From: an uncultured Actinomycetes bacterium
GTDB lineage: Bacteria > Actinomycetota > Coriobacteriia > Coriobacteriales > RUG844
DNA length: 21,297 nt
Assembly (NCBI GenBank): GCA_900313875.1
Contig: OMSY01000075.1
Location: 1 to 21,297, forward strand
Direction of reading: 5' to 3'
Shown: positions 1 through 7,679 of the stretch, piece after piece
Layout: each line of letters starts with the position of its first letter
Numbering within the stretch: position 1 is the first letter of the stretch
Translations under genes and position numbers: made by a program
Notes under the pieces: generated by a model
The model's database searches: none
Seen by the model: only the letters and a program-made list of their open reading frames with translations
Told to the model about the DNA's origin: nothing

Positions 1-1
1 C

Positions 2-271
2 AACGGCCATGCCATGAGCATGGCGGCGATCCTCGACGAGGTCTTGGGCATAGCCGCTTCGGATGCGCGCTCCGTGCGTGATGCAGAGGCCCGTGCCAAG
101 CTGAAGGCGCAGCGTGCAGCGGAGCAGGCGCGGCGCGAGCAGGCCCAGAAGGTCCGTGATGCCAAGATGGATGCGATGCGCAAGGGGGCGACCGGTCGTC
201 TCTCCCGTGTCGAGGAGCCGAAGCGCCAGGACGATGACAAGCCGAAGGGCGAATCATTTCCGGGCAACTGA
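2..271 (+). CDS. 3' end of a hypothetical, charged coiled-coil-like protein (5' partial)
   Basis: The reading frame is open from base 2 to the TGA at 269-271. The first ATG is at base 14, but no ribosome binding site is visible in front of it, so the gene probably begins outside the window. What can be seen is an Ala/Arg/Lys/Glu/Gln-rich stretch (residues about 20-55 counted from the ATG) that would form a long charged helix or coiled coil, followed by a hydrophilic, Lys/Asp/Pro-rich tail ending in FPGN. There is no membrane segment and no recognisable motif. It lies 92 bases upstream of the first EF-hand protein gene on the same strand, so it may belong to the same signalling cluster. I do not recognise the family and assign no function. 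That the ORF is a real gene rests on its codon use and its position. Confidence 0.6.
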   Translation, partial: NGHAMSMAAILDEVLGIAASDARSVRDAEARAKLKAQRAAEQARREQAQKVRDAKMDAMRKGATGRLSRVEEPKRQDDDKPKGESFPGN

Positions 272-303
272 CCTGATGGAACGGACTCCCACCCGAACCT
301 GTG

Positions 304-309
304 TATAAT
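304..309 (+). promoter_or_regulatory. Putative -10 element (TATAAT) upstream of the first EF-hand gene
   Basis: A perfect TATAAT lies 54 bases before the preferred TTG start at 364, giving a predicted leader of about 48 bases. No convincing -35 hexamer is seen at 16-18 bases spacing. Its presence argues that the in-frame GTG at 301, which would put this element inside the coding sequence, is not the true start. Confidence 0.4.
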
Positions 310-363
310 CGAGATATCGACCCGACACCTTTCGGGCAGGCGGGGGCAGGGGGAGGCGTTCCG

Positions 364-936
364 TTGGCAACCAACAGCAATGACCTGAGGACATGGCAGC
401 TCGGTGCTGCGCTTGCGTCCATGGTCGTGTTCTGTCTCCTTGTCTTCTTCTTGCTCATACTTCCCTATTTCGCCCCGAGTCTCCAGCTCAACGCCCCGGC
501 ATCCATGGTGACCATCGATGCGACATCGTTTCCAGATGTGCAGTTGCGCAACTACGTCTCCGCCAATTTCGACAAGGATGGCGACGGCAAGCTGTCCGAG
601 CGCGAGTGCGCCGCGGTCAAGTCCATCGGCACCTATGATCACCGCACGTATCAGGTGACGGACATGGGTATCGCGGCATCCAACGTCAGATCGCTCGAAG
701 GTATCGGGAACTTTCCCAACCTCGAGTCCCTTGTCGCTTCCGGCAACTCGTTGACCATGGTCGATATCACCGGGAATCCCAAGCTCCGCTATCTGGACCT
801 CAGGTCCATGTCCAGTTTCGACTTGTCATATGGTGCGGACAATCTGACCGTGCAGGTGCTCGTCGACGAGAGCTTTGCCGCTTCAAGCGCCGCGGGCAAC
901 CTGAACATCGTGCGTCTGTCCTCACGTGGATATTAG
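364..936 (+). CDS. Membrane-anchored EF-hand / leucine-rich repeat protein (short paralogue)
   Basis: The protein has 190 residues. The TTG at 364 is preferred because GGGAGG (351-356) sits 7 bases before it; the alternative in-frame GTG at 301 has no such site and overlaps a TATAAT. Residues 15-36 form one hydrophobic segment after a short hydrophilic N-terminus, so the rest is probably outside the cell. Residues 48-65 carry the IDATSFPD..LRNYV motif that precedes repeats in many surface LRR proteins. Residues 70-81 (DKDGDGKLSERE) match a canonical EF-hand calcium loop, with acidic or oxygen ligands at 1, 3, 5, 9 and 12. Degenerate leucine-rich repeats follow at residues 105-150. It is a short paralogue of the product at 5920-7611, and its EF loop has the same residue numbers. 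A zinc-ribbon membrane protein gene follows 14 bases downstream. Calcium binding is inferred from the motif; the ligand and partner are unknown. Confidence 0.82.
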   Translation: MATNSNDLRTWQLGAALASMVVFCLLVFFLLILPYFAPSLQLNAPASMVTIDATSFPDVQLRNYVSANFDKDGDGKLSERECAAVKSIGTYDHRTYQVTDMGIAASNVRSLEGIGNFPNLESLVASGNSLTMVDITGNPKLRYLDLRSMSSFDLSYGADNLTVQVLVDESFAASSAAGNLNIVRLSSRGY

Positions 937-950
937 GAGAAGGTGGCGAC

Positions 951-2861
951 ATGCGTTGTCCGGAATGCAACACCGTCAACGACGAGAGCGCCGTGTTCTG
1001 CAGCAACTGCGGAACCGACCTCGAATGGTACCGCATCGAGGGACATGGGAAGTCTGGAGCCGAGGACAGGCTTCGTTCCATGGCGCTTCGCGTCCCCCGG
1101 GTCTTCGAGGAGGACGGTCTGGACGACACAGGCGGGGGGCATGGGTCTCATTTCGCGAGCGAGGTGCTGGGCGACGACCCGACCTATGTGATGGATGAGC
1201 GGTGGCCCGAGGACGATGCCGGCTATGATGATGGTTTCGACTATCAGGACGATGCCGGTTATGATGATGCGAACGCTTTCGAGGATGACAGGTTCGCTGC
1301 AGTTGCGGACATCCCCCATCAGGTCGATGCATCGGGACTCGATGTCTTCGTCACCATGCCTTCGGCTCCCGTCGATGGTACCGAGGTCATGCCCGAGCTG
1401 TCGGGGGATACCGGGCCTCTCCCCCGGGTGGAGACGCCCACTGCGGAACCGTATCGCCTGCTGGAGCCGGAATGGGCGGATGAGTTCGTCGTGGGTGCGA
1501 CGGATTCGGATGACCTGGCCGAGGACTCCGCAGCCGAGACCCCGCGCCCCATTTCCCTGGCCGAGGCTGTCGAGGATTCCAAGCAGAGGACGAGGAGCCG
1601 CAGGAGGAAGGGCATCATCATCTCCTGCACGGCGGCGCTTGTCGTCGCTATCGCATTGGCGGTCCTCATGCACAACCGGATCCGTCCCCTCGACGCTGAG
1701 CGGGTCACAAGCGACCTCAACCAGATAGGTTTTGCAAACGAGACCTATGGCGACCCCACCTACACCCCGGTTACCGGCTATGCGGTGACCGCTTCGAAGA
1801 TCGGCTCGGAAGAGGATGCTGCAAGTGTCGGTCGTTCGCTCTTCCGGAGAATCGTGCACAGGGAGAGCAGCAAGGAGCTCAAGGCGGATGTGAAGCTTTC
1901 CAACGGGTTCTATGATGTGGTGCTGCCGGTCGACCTCATGTATCACTACCAGGACGGACGTTGGGTGCTGGACCAGACCATCAAGGGCGATCCCATGATC
2001 AGCCCGTCCCGTGGCATCGATTTCCAGTCGATGTCGAGCTCCACGCTCCTCTCCATCCTCGAGGATGACGTGCCGAGCGTTGCTGATAGGTTCTCGGACC
2101 CCACGGTCGCCGTGGAGGATTCGCAGTCCGCATCAGGCGGGCAGGCCATCATCCATCTTGCAGAGGCTCCCGCCTCGCGCCCTCTGTTCGACTACAGGGC
2201 AGATGTCACGCTCTTCACCTCGTTCGCGGATGGCAGATGGCATGTCCGGGTCGCGGATGCGGATGACGTCGTCGTGAGCCTGAACACCGACAAGCTGACC
2301 GGTACCTGGGAGGGCAGCCTTGTCGAGAGCCGGGTGTCCTCAGGCGTCAGGAACACCCCCTGTTCTGCAGCGGGTTCGACGACCCCGCTGCTCACCATCT
2401 CCTCGTCCGAGGATGGCACCTCCTTTGCCGCTGCCATCTCGTTCGAGCAGCATCAGCACGGTATGTTCCTACAGGCGGAGGCGGTTCCAAGCCCCACCCT
2501 CCAGCCCTCGCCTTCCCCGAGCATCACTCCCAGCCCCCAGCCTACCCCGGTCGCTCCTGCGACCATCAAGGTCATCGATGCCGACCGGTGGGTGGATGGC
2601 CTGTCCCTTTCCAACTTCCAGATCAACGATGACGGCACCACCTTCCAGGCTTCATACGGCCCCTTCAGCGGGGAGAGCGACACGGTGAGCATAGAGGGGG
2701 CCTTCAGCTCCGATGGAAGCATCTCCATGACCATCGTCTGTAGATACCCCTTTGATGATGAGGGCAACCGATACGACGGCATCTACGACCAGGAGACCGG
2801 TACGTATCTGGGTCCTGCATCCATCTATACGGATACCTACTCCATGCAGAAGAGGGAGTAG
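951..2861 (+). CDS. Zinc-ribbon, single-TM protein with large extracellular region
   Basis: The protein has 636 residues; AGGAGAAGG (935-943) precedes the ATG. The N-terminus is a zinc ribbon with Cys 3, 6, 17 and 20 (CPEC...CSNC). A long acidic, low-complexity cytoplasmic segment follows (residues about 50-200), with the internal repeat DDAGYDD near residues 88-105. A basic RSRRRK stretch precedes one membrane helix at about 221-240, giving an N-in orientation. The exterior part contains two related modules, each carrying an aDGRWxV-type motif (about residues 334 and 426), then a GTWEG module, a Pro/Ser/Thr linker (about 511-540) and a C-terminal beta-rich domain. The zinc ribbon - TM - extracellular layout resembles TcaA-type envelope proteins of Firmicutes, but I see no close family match. 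It sits between the short EF-hand protein and the kinase, and its acidic cytoplasmic tail with several Thr and Ser residues is a plausible kinase target (inference). Confidence 0.85.
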   Translation: MRCPECNTVNDESAVFCSNCGTDLEWYRIEGHGKSGAEDRLRSMALRVPRVFEEDGLDDTGGGHGSHFASEVLGDDPTYVMDERWPEDDAGYDDGFDYQDDAGYDDANAFEDDRFAAVADIPHQVDASGLDVFVTMPSAPVDGTEVMPELSGDTGPLPRVETPTAEPYRLLEPEWADEFVVGATDSDDLAEDSAAETPRPISLAEAVEDSKQRTRSRRRKGIIISCTAALVVAIALAVLMHNRIRPLDAERVTSDLNQIGFANETYGDPTYTPVTGYAVTASKIGSEEDAASVGRSLFRRIVHRESSKELKADVKLSNGFYDVVLPVDLMYHYQDGRWVLDQTIKGDPMISPSRGIDFQSMSSSTLLSILEDDVPSVADRFSDPTVAVEDSQSASGGQAIIHLAEAPASRPLFDYRADVTLFTSFADGRWHVRVADADDVVVSLNTDKLTGTWEGSLVESRVSSGVRNTPCSAAGSTTPLLTISSSEDGTSFAAAISFEQHQHGMFLQAEAVPSPTLQPSPSPSITPSPQPTPVAPATIKVIDADRWVDGLSLSNFQINDDGTTFQASYGPFSGESDTVSIEGAFSSDGSISMTIVCRYPFDDEGNRYDGIYDQETGTYLGPASIYTDTYSMQKRE

Positions 2862-2923
2862 CCCACCGAGGATGATGCGAGGACGAAGAGGTTTGGTTCG
2901 GCGATTGTTTGGCGGGAGATGGA

Positions 2924-4822
2924 ATGGGGCGATGGGAGCAGGACCCGGGGGCGATGCATGACATGACCGGTCATGATGGTGAATCCGGACCCACCTTGCT
3001 GCGGCTCGAGCAGCTCGAGGTGTTCGGCATCCACAGCAAGGAGCAGGAGCGGACTGCGAGACGCCGGTTCCTCACCTTGTTCGAGGATACGAACCAGAAG
3101 CAGCATCGGGGCGGCCAGGGTATGGTCACGAAGGTGACCAACGCGAATGGTGAGGTCTTCGCCCTCAAGCGTCTTGTGTATGGCATGCGTCAACCTGGGA
3201 TGAGCGATGAAGCCTATCTGCGCCTCAGGCAGTCTCAGGAAGAGGCATTCAAGCAGGAATACCTCAGCCAGCAGGTTCCCTCCAACATCGAGGGTTTCCC
3301 CACGCTCTACGGCTACGGCTCCCTCGATGGGGTTCCCATCATCCTCATGGAATGGATCGAGGGGGTGACTCTCTCCAAGGCGCGCAAGGAGATGAGCGTC
3401 AACCCCCAGACCCTGCAGTGGCAGCCGGTTCATATCGCCGAGCTCGGTATCGCGATGTTCTCCCTTTTCACGTACATGGAGCATCAGAAGACGAGCTTTG
3501 TGCATCGCGACATCTCCCCGAACAACATCATGTTCCGCACGAATCACCGGAGCATCACGGAGCAGTTCGCACAAGGCGACCTCGATCTCTGCCTCATCGA
3601 TTTCGGCAGCGCGGCCACCATCGCGCAGTTCGCGGCTTCATCGTTCACGCAGTCGACCAATGTCCTGCGTAGGGCGACCCTCGACTACGCTGCACCCGAG
3701 ATGCTCACGGATGACATCCCGAAGCGGCAGCTCGCTCTGTTGAGGAGTTCCCCGAGCATCGATGTCTATGCCACCTGTAGCGTGCTCTACGAGCTGTTCG
3801 GTGGCTATACGCCTTTCAACTTCTATGGTGGCGAGACCATCGCGTCCCCCTATCTCCACAAGCTCGAGGCGAGGATCCCGATGCCGGGGAGCGCGCATGA
3901 GGATGGCAATGGGGCGCAATGGGGTCAATGGGATGGCGAGCTGGCGCGGCTTCAGGGCAGGCTTCATGACAACATGGTCTCCCCGTTCGACCATGACCGG
4001 TTCGCCGCATCCGTCCGTCGCGTGGACCAGCAGCTTGCGCTCATCATCATGGGAGGGATCCGTGCCGAGCAGCAGGAACGGCCGACGGCACGTGAGATGC
4101 TCGGATTCCTGCAGAATTTCAAGACGAACTACTACCGCAACATCGAGCGATGCTACAAGGGGGAGGCGATCATCCCCTTCAGGCAGATGGGGTCTTCGGG
4201 GATGGGGGCTCAGGTGCCGATGCCCCATCTCAAGCGGCCTGCGGCGAGCAACCCCTACGCCGACCCTTGGGTCATCACGCGTCAGGATCCGTCAGTATCC
4301 CGGCAGCCGATGGATTCTGTCGCTGGCGGTGCCTCCAGCATGCCGTCGTCGGAAGGAAGGGGCGCCACGCTTGAGCCGGGGCTGCAGAAGGGCGCCCTGC
4401 GGATGCGACGTGGCCTGCTTGGCGGCCTCATCGGCGGTTCGTCGGCCCTGGTCTTCGTCATCACGCTGGTTCTCGCCTCCATCCCCTCCGACCTCTATTA
4501 TTCCCTGCATCTTCTCTCCACGGGGTTCAGCGGCTCCATACCGACCGGTCTTGCCGCCCTGATCTCCGTGATGCCACCACTCGTGTCGTTTGCCTGCATG
4601 TGGCCCGGGACGACTCCTGACGGGAGGTTGTTCGCCGGGACGATGGCGCAGGTCGTTGCGAGCCTACCCTGGCTCCTCTTCATCTGGCTTGCCAGGTGGG
4701 CGGTGCCATCGGCTCCGGCGCTGCTTGGGCTGGCGTTGATCCTGGGCACGGTCATCGTGTTCGCGACCGAGTTCTACATCCGGTCCGTTTCCATCTCTTC
4801 ATCCAAGGGGGTGCGGTCATGA
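2924..4822 (+). CDS. Eukaryotic-type serine/threonine protein kinase with C-terminal membrane domain
   Basis: The protein has 632 residues. The ATG at 2924 has GGGAG (2913-2917) 6 bases upstream; an upstream TTG (2909) and downstream ATGs (2954, 2963) are alternatives. The kinase core can be followed in order: glycine-rich loop GGQGMVTKV (63-71), Lys82 in ALKRL, probable helix-C Glu112, catalytic loop HRDISPNN (Asp196, Asn201), DFG (226-228) and APE (257-259). The usual Lys two residues after the catalytic Asp is Ser198. A variable linker with Pro and Ser (about 415-490) leads to roughly four hydrophobic helices (about 496-625), so the kinase domain is cytoplasmic and membrane-tethered at its C-terminus. 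There are no PASTA repeats, so it is not a PknB/StkP-type muropeptide sensor. Its stop overlaps the start of the FHA gene (ATGA), implying translational coupling and a shared pathway. Substrates are inferred to be the neighbouring zinc-ribbon proteins. Confidence 0.9.
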   Translation: MGRWEQDPGAMHDMTGHDGESGPTLLRLEQLEVFGIHSKEQERTARRRFLTLFEDTNQKQHRGGQGMVTKVTNANGEVFALKRLVYGMRQPGMSDEAYLRLRQSQEEAFKQEYLSQQVPSNIEGFPTLYGYGSLDGVPIILMEWIEGVTLSKARKEMSVNPQTLQWQPVHIAELGIAMFSLFTYMEHQKTSFVHRDISPNNIMFRTNHRSITEQFAQGDLDLCLIDFGSAATIAQFAASSFTQSTNVLRRATLDYAAPEMLTDDIPKRQLALLRSSPSIDVYATCSVLYELFGGYTPFNFYGGETIASPYLHKLEARIPMPGSAHEDGNGAQWGQWDGELARLQGRLHDNMVSPFDHDRFAASVRRVDQQLALIIMGGIRAEQQERPTAREMLGFLQNFKTNYYRNIERCYKGEAIIPFRQMGSSGMGAQVPMPHLKRPAASNPYADPWVITRQDPSVSRQPMDSVAGGASSMPSSEGRGATLEPGLQKGALRMRRGLLGGLIGGSSALVFVITLVLASIPSDLYYSLHLLSTGFSGSIPTGLAALISVMPPLVSFACMWPGTTPDGRLFAGTMAQVVASLPWLLFIWLARWAVPSAPALLGLALILGTVIVFATEFYIRSVSISSSKGVRS

Positions 4823-5760
4823 CCGCTCAGATGCCCTGCTCGCTCATGTTCAACGTGTTCAAGGATTTCGGACGCCTCAATTACCGGAGTCTTGCCTCCA
4901 TCATCCTGACCGACCGGACGCTCTATGACGGACGCAGCCCCAGGAGCCGTATCGATGAGAAGACCTGGCTTTCGAGAAACGTCGTCCATGCACCTGCTGG
5001 AAGCATCCCCGAAGCATACTTCGAGGATTTCTCGAAAAGCGCCCAGAGCGTGGCAGCGCATCTCAAGAGCGCTCGGGGAGCGGGCCTGTCCAATGAGGAG
5101 ATCATCGGGTATTTCTCCGGCGAGGGCGCTCTGCGCATGGCCCAGACCCTCGAGGCGTGTCATCTCGACCGCACCATCTACGAGAACATCGTCAACAAGG
5201 TCATGAGGCTCCAGCTGCCCTCATCCGCAGGGCTTGTCGAGCTGCTCCTCATCCACTTCATCGCAACCGGCTGCATCGGCAATCCCTACAGATCTGCCGA
5301 GTACACGCTCGGATATGCGCAGAACACGCTCGGAGTGCAGTTCAGGACATCCATGGCGACCTTCGCCGAGGTCGATGGTCCCGATGAGGAAGATGATGTC
5401 CAACTCTGCCTGTTCCGCATGGTGGGCAACAAGCTCAAGGGCAAGCCGTATCGTCTCGACCCCGAGGGGACCGAGATCGGTGCTCTCAGCACCAGTCGGA
5501 GCTCGATCAACGATGTGGATCCCACGGTTTCCGGGCATCACCTGCGTATCTGGCGGGGCCCCGGCGGGCATTGGTATGCCGAGGGGCTCAATTCGAAGAA
5601 CGGTACCGTGCTCATCAGCGGCGAGGATGACAGCATGCGTGTCGTCGAGCCGCCGCGTGACAAGCGCGAGGGGTTCGCATCCGGTGCCGTGCCCATCGCT
5701 CCAGGGGACCAGCTCGTGTTGGGTGGTGCAACCGTCTTCATGGTGATGCAGACCGTGTAG
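4819..5760 (+). CDS. FHA-domain protein with uncharacterised N-terminal domain
   Basis: The protein has 313 residues. The ATG at 4819 overlaps the kinase stop (ATGA) and has AAGGGGG (4805-4811) 7 bases before it; upstream in-frame starts lie inside the kinase gene and are rejected. Residues about 205-313 form a forkhead-associated domain, the phosphothreonine-binding fold. Visible marks are an Arg in the first loop (R227), the S-G-H-H core (Ser238, His241) and NSKNGT (258-263), which correspond to the conserved SxxH and N-G residues of the family. Residues 1-200 are mostly helical, contain no membrane segment and match nothing I recognise. Fused to a cytosolic phosphothreonine reader and coupled to the kinase gene, the N-terminal part is probably the effector or adaptor half of the pathway. 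The FHA assignment is strong; the role of the N-terminal domain is unknown. Confidence 0.88.
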   Translation: MTAQMPCSLMFNVFKDFGRLNYRSLASIILTDRTLYDGRSPRSRIDEKTWLSRNVVHAPAGSIPEAYFEDFSKSAQSVAAHLKSARGAGLSNEEIIGYFSGEGALRMAQTLEACHLDRTIYENIVNKVMRLQLPSSAGLVELLLIHFIATGCIGNPYRSAEYTLGYAQNTLGVQFRTSMATFAEVDGPDEEDDVQLCLFRMVGNKLKGKPYRLDPEGTEIGALSTSRSSINDVDPTVSGHHLRIWRGPGGHWYAEGLNSKNGTVLISGEDDSMRVVEPPRDKREGFASGAVPIAPGDQLVLGGATVFMVMQTV

Positions 5761-5799
5761 CGCGGTCAGGTTGGGCGATAGGGCGGATCGTGCCCCGTT

Positions 5800-5811
5800 G
5801 GTTGCGCAACC
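5800..5811. promoter_or_regulatory. 12-bp perfect palindrome, possible operator
   Basis: GGTTGCGCAACC reads the same on both strands and lies 18 bases upstream of the extended -10 element before the 5920 gene. With wobble pairs it extends to 5797-5814 and could instead be the stem of a weak terminator for the FHA gene, but no T-run follows. Its position just upstream of a promoter-like element favours a regulator site; this is inference. Confidence 0.35.
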
Positions 5812-5828
5812 GGCTCATCTGAATGGCG

Positions 5829-5837
5829 TGATATAGT
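5829..5837 (+). promoter_or_regulatory. Putative extended -10 promoter (TGATATAGT)
   Basis: TG-A-TATAGT matches the extended -10 form (TGnTATAAT with one mismatch). It lies 82 bases before the ATG at 5920, giving a predicted leader of about 75 bases. No good -35 hexamer is evident, which extended -10 promoters tolerate. It would separate the cluster into two transcription units, one ending with the FHA gene and one starting here. Confidence 0.45.
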
Positions 5838-5919
5838 TCAAGAGGCTCGTTGGTGCGGGCAAAGCGGCCTCTGCGTGCGCTTCCCGCGTTCTGCATGGTG
5901 GGTTCTGAGGAGATGAGTG

Positions 5920-7611
5920 ATGGATTGGGTCAGGCAACTTGAGTCGAAGCAGAAGATGGTGCTCAGCCTTCTTGCTGCCCTCGTGATCGTCTTCATGCTG
6001 TATCTCGGATCGTTGATCTGGTTCAAGTTCGGCAACAACGGCCCGATTCGCTGGCTGTACGGTACGCGGATCGACGCGACCGCCTTCCCCGATGAGAACT
6101 TCAGAGGCTATGTCACCGCACATTTCGATGCGGATGGCAACAACGTGCTCTCCCGCAGGGAGGCGGATGCGGTCACGAGCATCGGCGAGGTGGACCCGGT
6201 GACGGGCGTGGTCATCGATCCCGGGCTGTCCGATCTGGGCATCTACTCGTTCAAGGGCATCTCGAACTTCCGCAACATCCGCGTGCTCGTGTGCAGGAAC
6301 AACCCATGCGGCTATATCAACCTCAGCAGATGCCGTTTCGTCCGGTACGTGTACACCGACAGGAAAGTGTACGTGAACAAGCAATACGTGAAGGAAGTCA
6401 CCGTCGTCAAGTACACGGAGGAGGACGGCAACAAGGTCGACCCATCCAAGACCGAGGCCCCCGAGACGACGGAGAAGACGGGCGATGGCGACCCGGCCCC
6501 GACTCCGGCTGCGACGGGCACCCCCGCTGCGACCAACGCGCCGACGAAGGAAGCCAAGGATGATGGCGGTGGGAAGGCCACGTCTGTCTCAGGCGATGGC
6601 AAGATTCACCAGGCAACCTCGGTGCAGAAGGTGGGGGGCACCATCTACGCCTCGGGTCTCGATGGTACCGCTTCCGGTGTCACCTCGGTCAGCTGGGGTC
6701 CCTTCGTGACGGATGGCAGTGGAACTGCCTATTACGTCAAGGGTGGGTCCGTCTACAGGGCGTCGCTCTCGGGGTCGGGGAGCGGCGAGTCGGTCGGCAC
6801 GGTCAGCGGCGGTTCGGCGAGCAGGCTTTTCCTCTCGGGCGGGTATCTCTATTGCGGCCCGCAGCGCATCAGCGCGAAGGGAGGGAAGGCGGAGAGCTTC
6901 GATGGCGAGGTCCTCTGCGCGAGTGACAAGCGGGTCTATTACAAGAAGGACGGCTCCGCCTACTGTTGCGACAGTGACGGGTCGAACGAGCAGAAGCTTC
7001 CCGACATGAAGGCCAGCGGGGACTCGGCGGTCGTCGCCAGCAACGGAACCGTCTGCTTCATAAGCGCTTCGGGCAGCTCGACCTCGTTGACCCGCTACTC
7101 ATCCGACGGGAAGGCCCAGGGTTCCGACAAGGTGGATGGCGGTGCCTGGTACTACGACGGGAACGCGATCTGGGTGCTGGCATCCGATGGCACCGTCACC
7201 AAGTTCGACCCGTCCTCGGGCTCCGAATCCAAGGGTGGAACGGTCGACACCGATGCGTTCAGCACCTCGACGGCCGGCACGGCGGGACCCAGCAGTTCCC
7301 CCTCGCCGACTCCAAGGCCGACTGCTGCGGCATCCGTCTCGCAGCCTGCCTCTTCCGGGGATGTCTCCGGTACCGATGCGAGCAGCACGACCCCGGGCGC
7401 CGATGCCGATGAGCCGACGCCTGCTGTCGACGGGACACCTGGTGCCGGTGATGCGGGTACCGGTTCCGGATCAGGTGCAAGCAGGTCTTCCGTGAGCCTG
7501 GCAGGATGCCACCTGGACTTCTGCGATGGAAGCAAGCTGGTGTTCACGGATGCGGATGGTACGAGCTACAGCTATGACCTGTCTTCAAGGAAGGGGACCA
7601 GGTTCAACTGA
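5920..7611 (+). CDS. Membrane-anchored EF-hand / LRR protein with extracellular propeller-like region
   Basis: The protein has 563 residues. The ATG at 5920 has GAGGAG (5907-5912) 7 bases upstream; the adjacent GTG at 5917 would leave only 4 bases. Residues 14-35 form a single membrane anchor. Residues 50-150 parallel the product at 364-936: IDATAFPDENFRGYV, an EF-type loop at 70-81 (DADGNNVLSRRE, with Asn where Gly6 is expected) and LRR-like residues. After a Thr/Pro/Ala/Lys linker (about 170-225) come repeated short strands with alternating Tyr-Val, Ser-Asp-Gly and Gly-Ser motifs (about 228-440), like DUF5050/WD40-type propeller repeats. A second low-complexity Ser/Thr/Pro/Gly linker (445-525) leads to a small C-terminal beta unit. 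The architecture suggests a surface-exposed binding or sensing protein on flexible stalks. It lies between the FHA gene and the zinc-ribbon genes. Its ligand is unknown; the propeller assignment is by pattern only. Confidence 0.82.
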   Translation: MDWVRQLESKQKMVLSLLAALVIVFMLYLGSLIWFKFGNNGPIRWLYGTRIDATAFPDENFRGYVTAHFDADGNNVLSRREADAVTSIGEVDPVTGVVIDPGLSDLGIYSFKGISNFRNIRVLVCRNNPCGYINLSRCRFVRYVYTDRKVYVNKQYVKEVTVVKYTEEDGNKVDPSKTEAPETTEKTGDGDPAPTPAATGTPAATNAPTKEAKDDGGGKATSVSGDGKIHQATSVQKVGGTIYASGLDGTASGVTSVSWGPFVTDGSGTAYYVKGGSVYRASLSGSGSGESVGTVSGGSASRLFLSGGYLYCGPQRISAKGGKAESFDGEVLCASDKRVYYKKDGSAYCCDSDGSNEQKLPDMKASGDSAVVASNGTVCFISASGSSTSLTRYSSDGKAQGSDKVDGGAWYYDGNAIWVLASDGTVTKFDPSSGSESKGGTVDTDAFSTSTAGTAGPSSSPSPTPRPTAAASVSQPASSGDVSGTDASSTTPGADADEPTPAVDGTPGAGDAGTGSGSGASRSSVSLAGCHLDFCDGSKLVFTDADGTSYSYDLSSRKGTRFN

Positions 7612-7679
7612 TGTGGCGATGCGGGGCATGACCGGGCTTCATGGGCGGTCCATGGAATCTCAGGGAGGGGGGCAGCGGC

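Noticed and set aside
301..363. GTG start at 301 for the first EF-hand protein.
   Set aside because: There is no SD, a TATAAT lies inside it, and a good SD precedes the TTG at 364.
933..1946. A 337-residue open frame on the - strand opposite the zinc-ribbon TM protein gene.
   Set aside because: The + strand frame has zinc-ribbon Cys, a TM helix and a good SD; the opposite frame has none of these.
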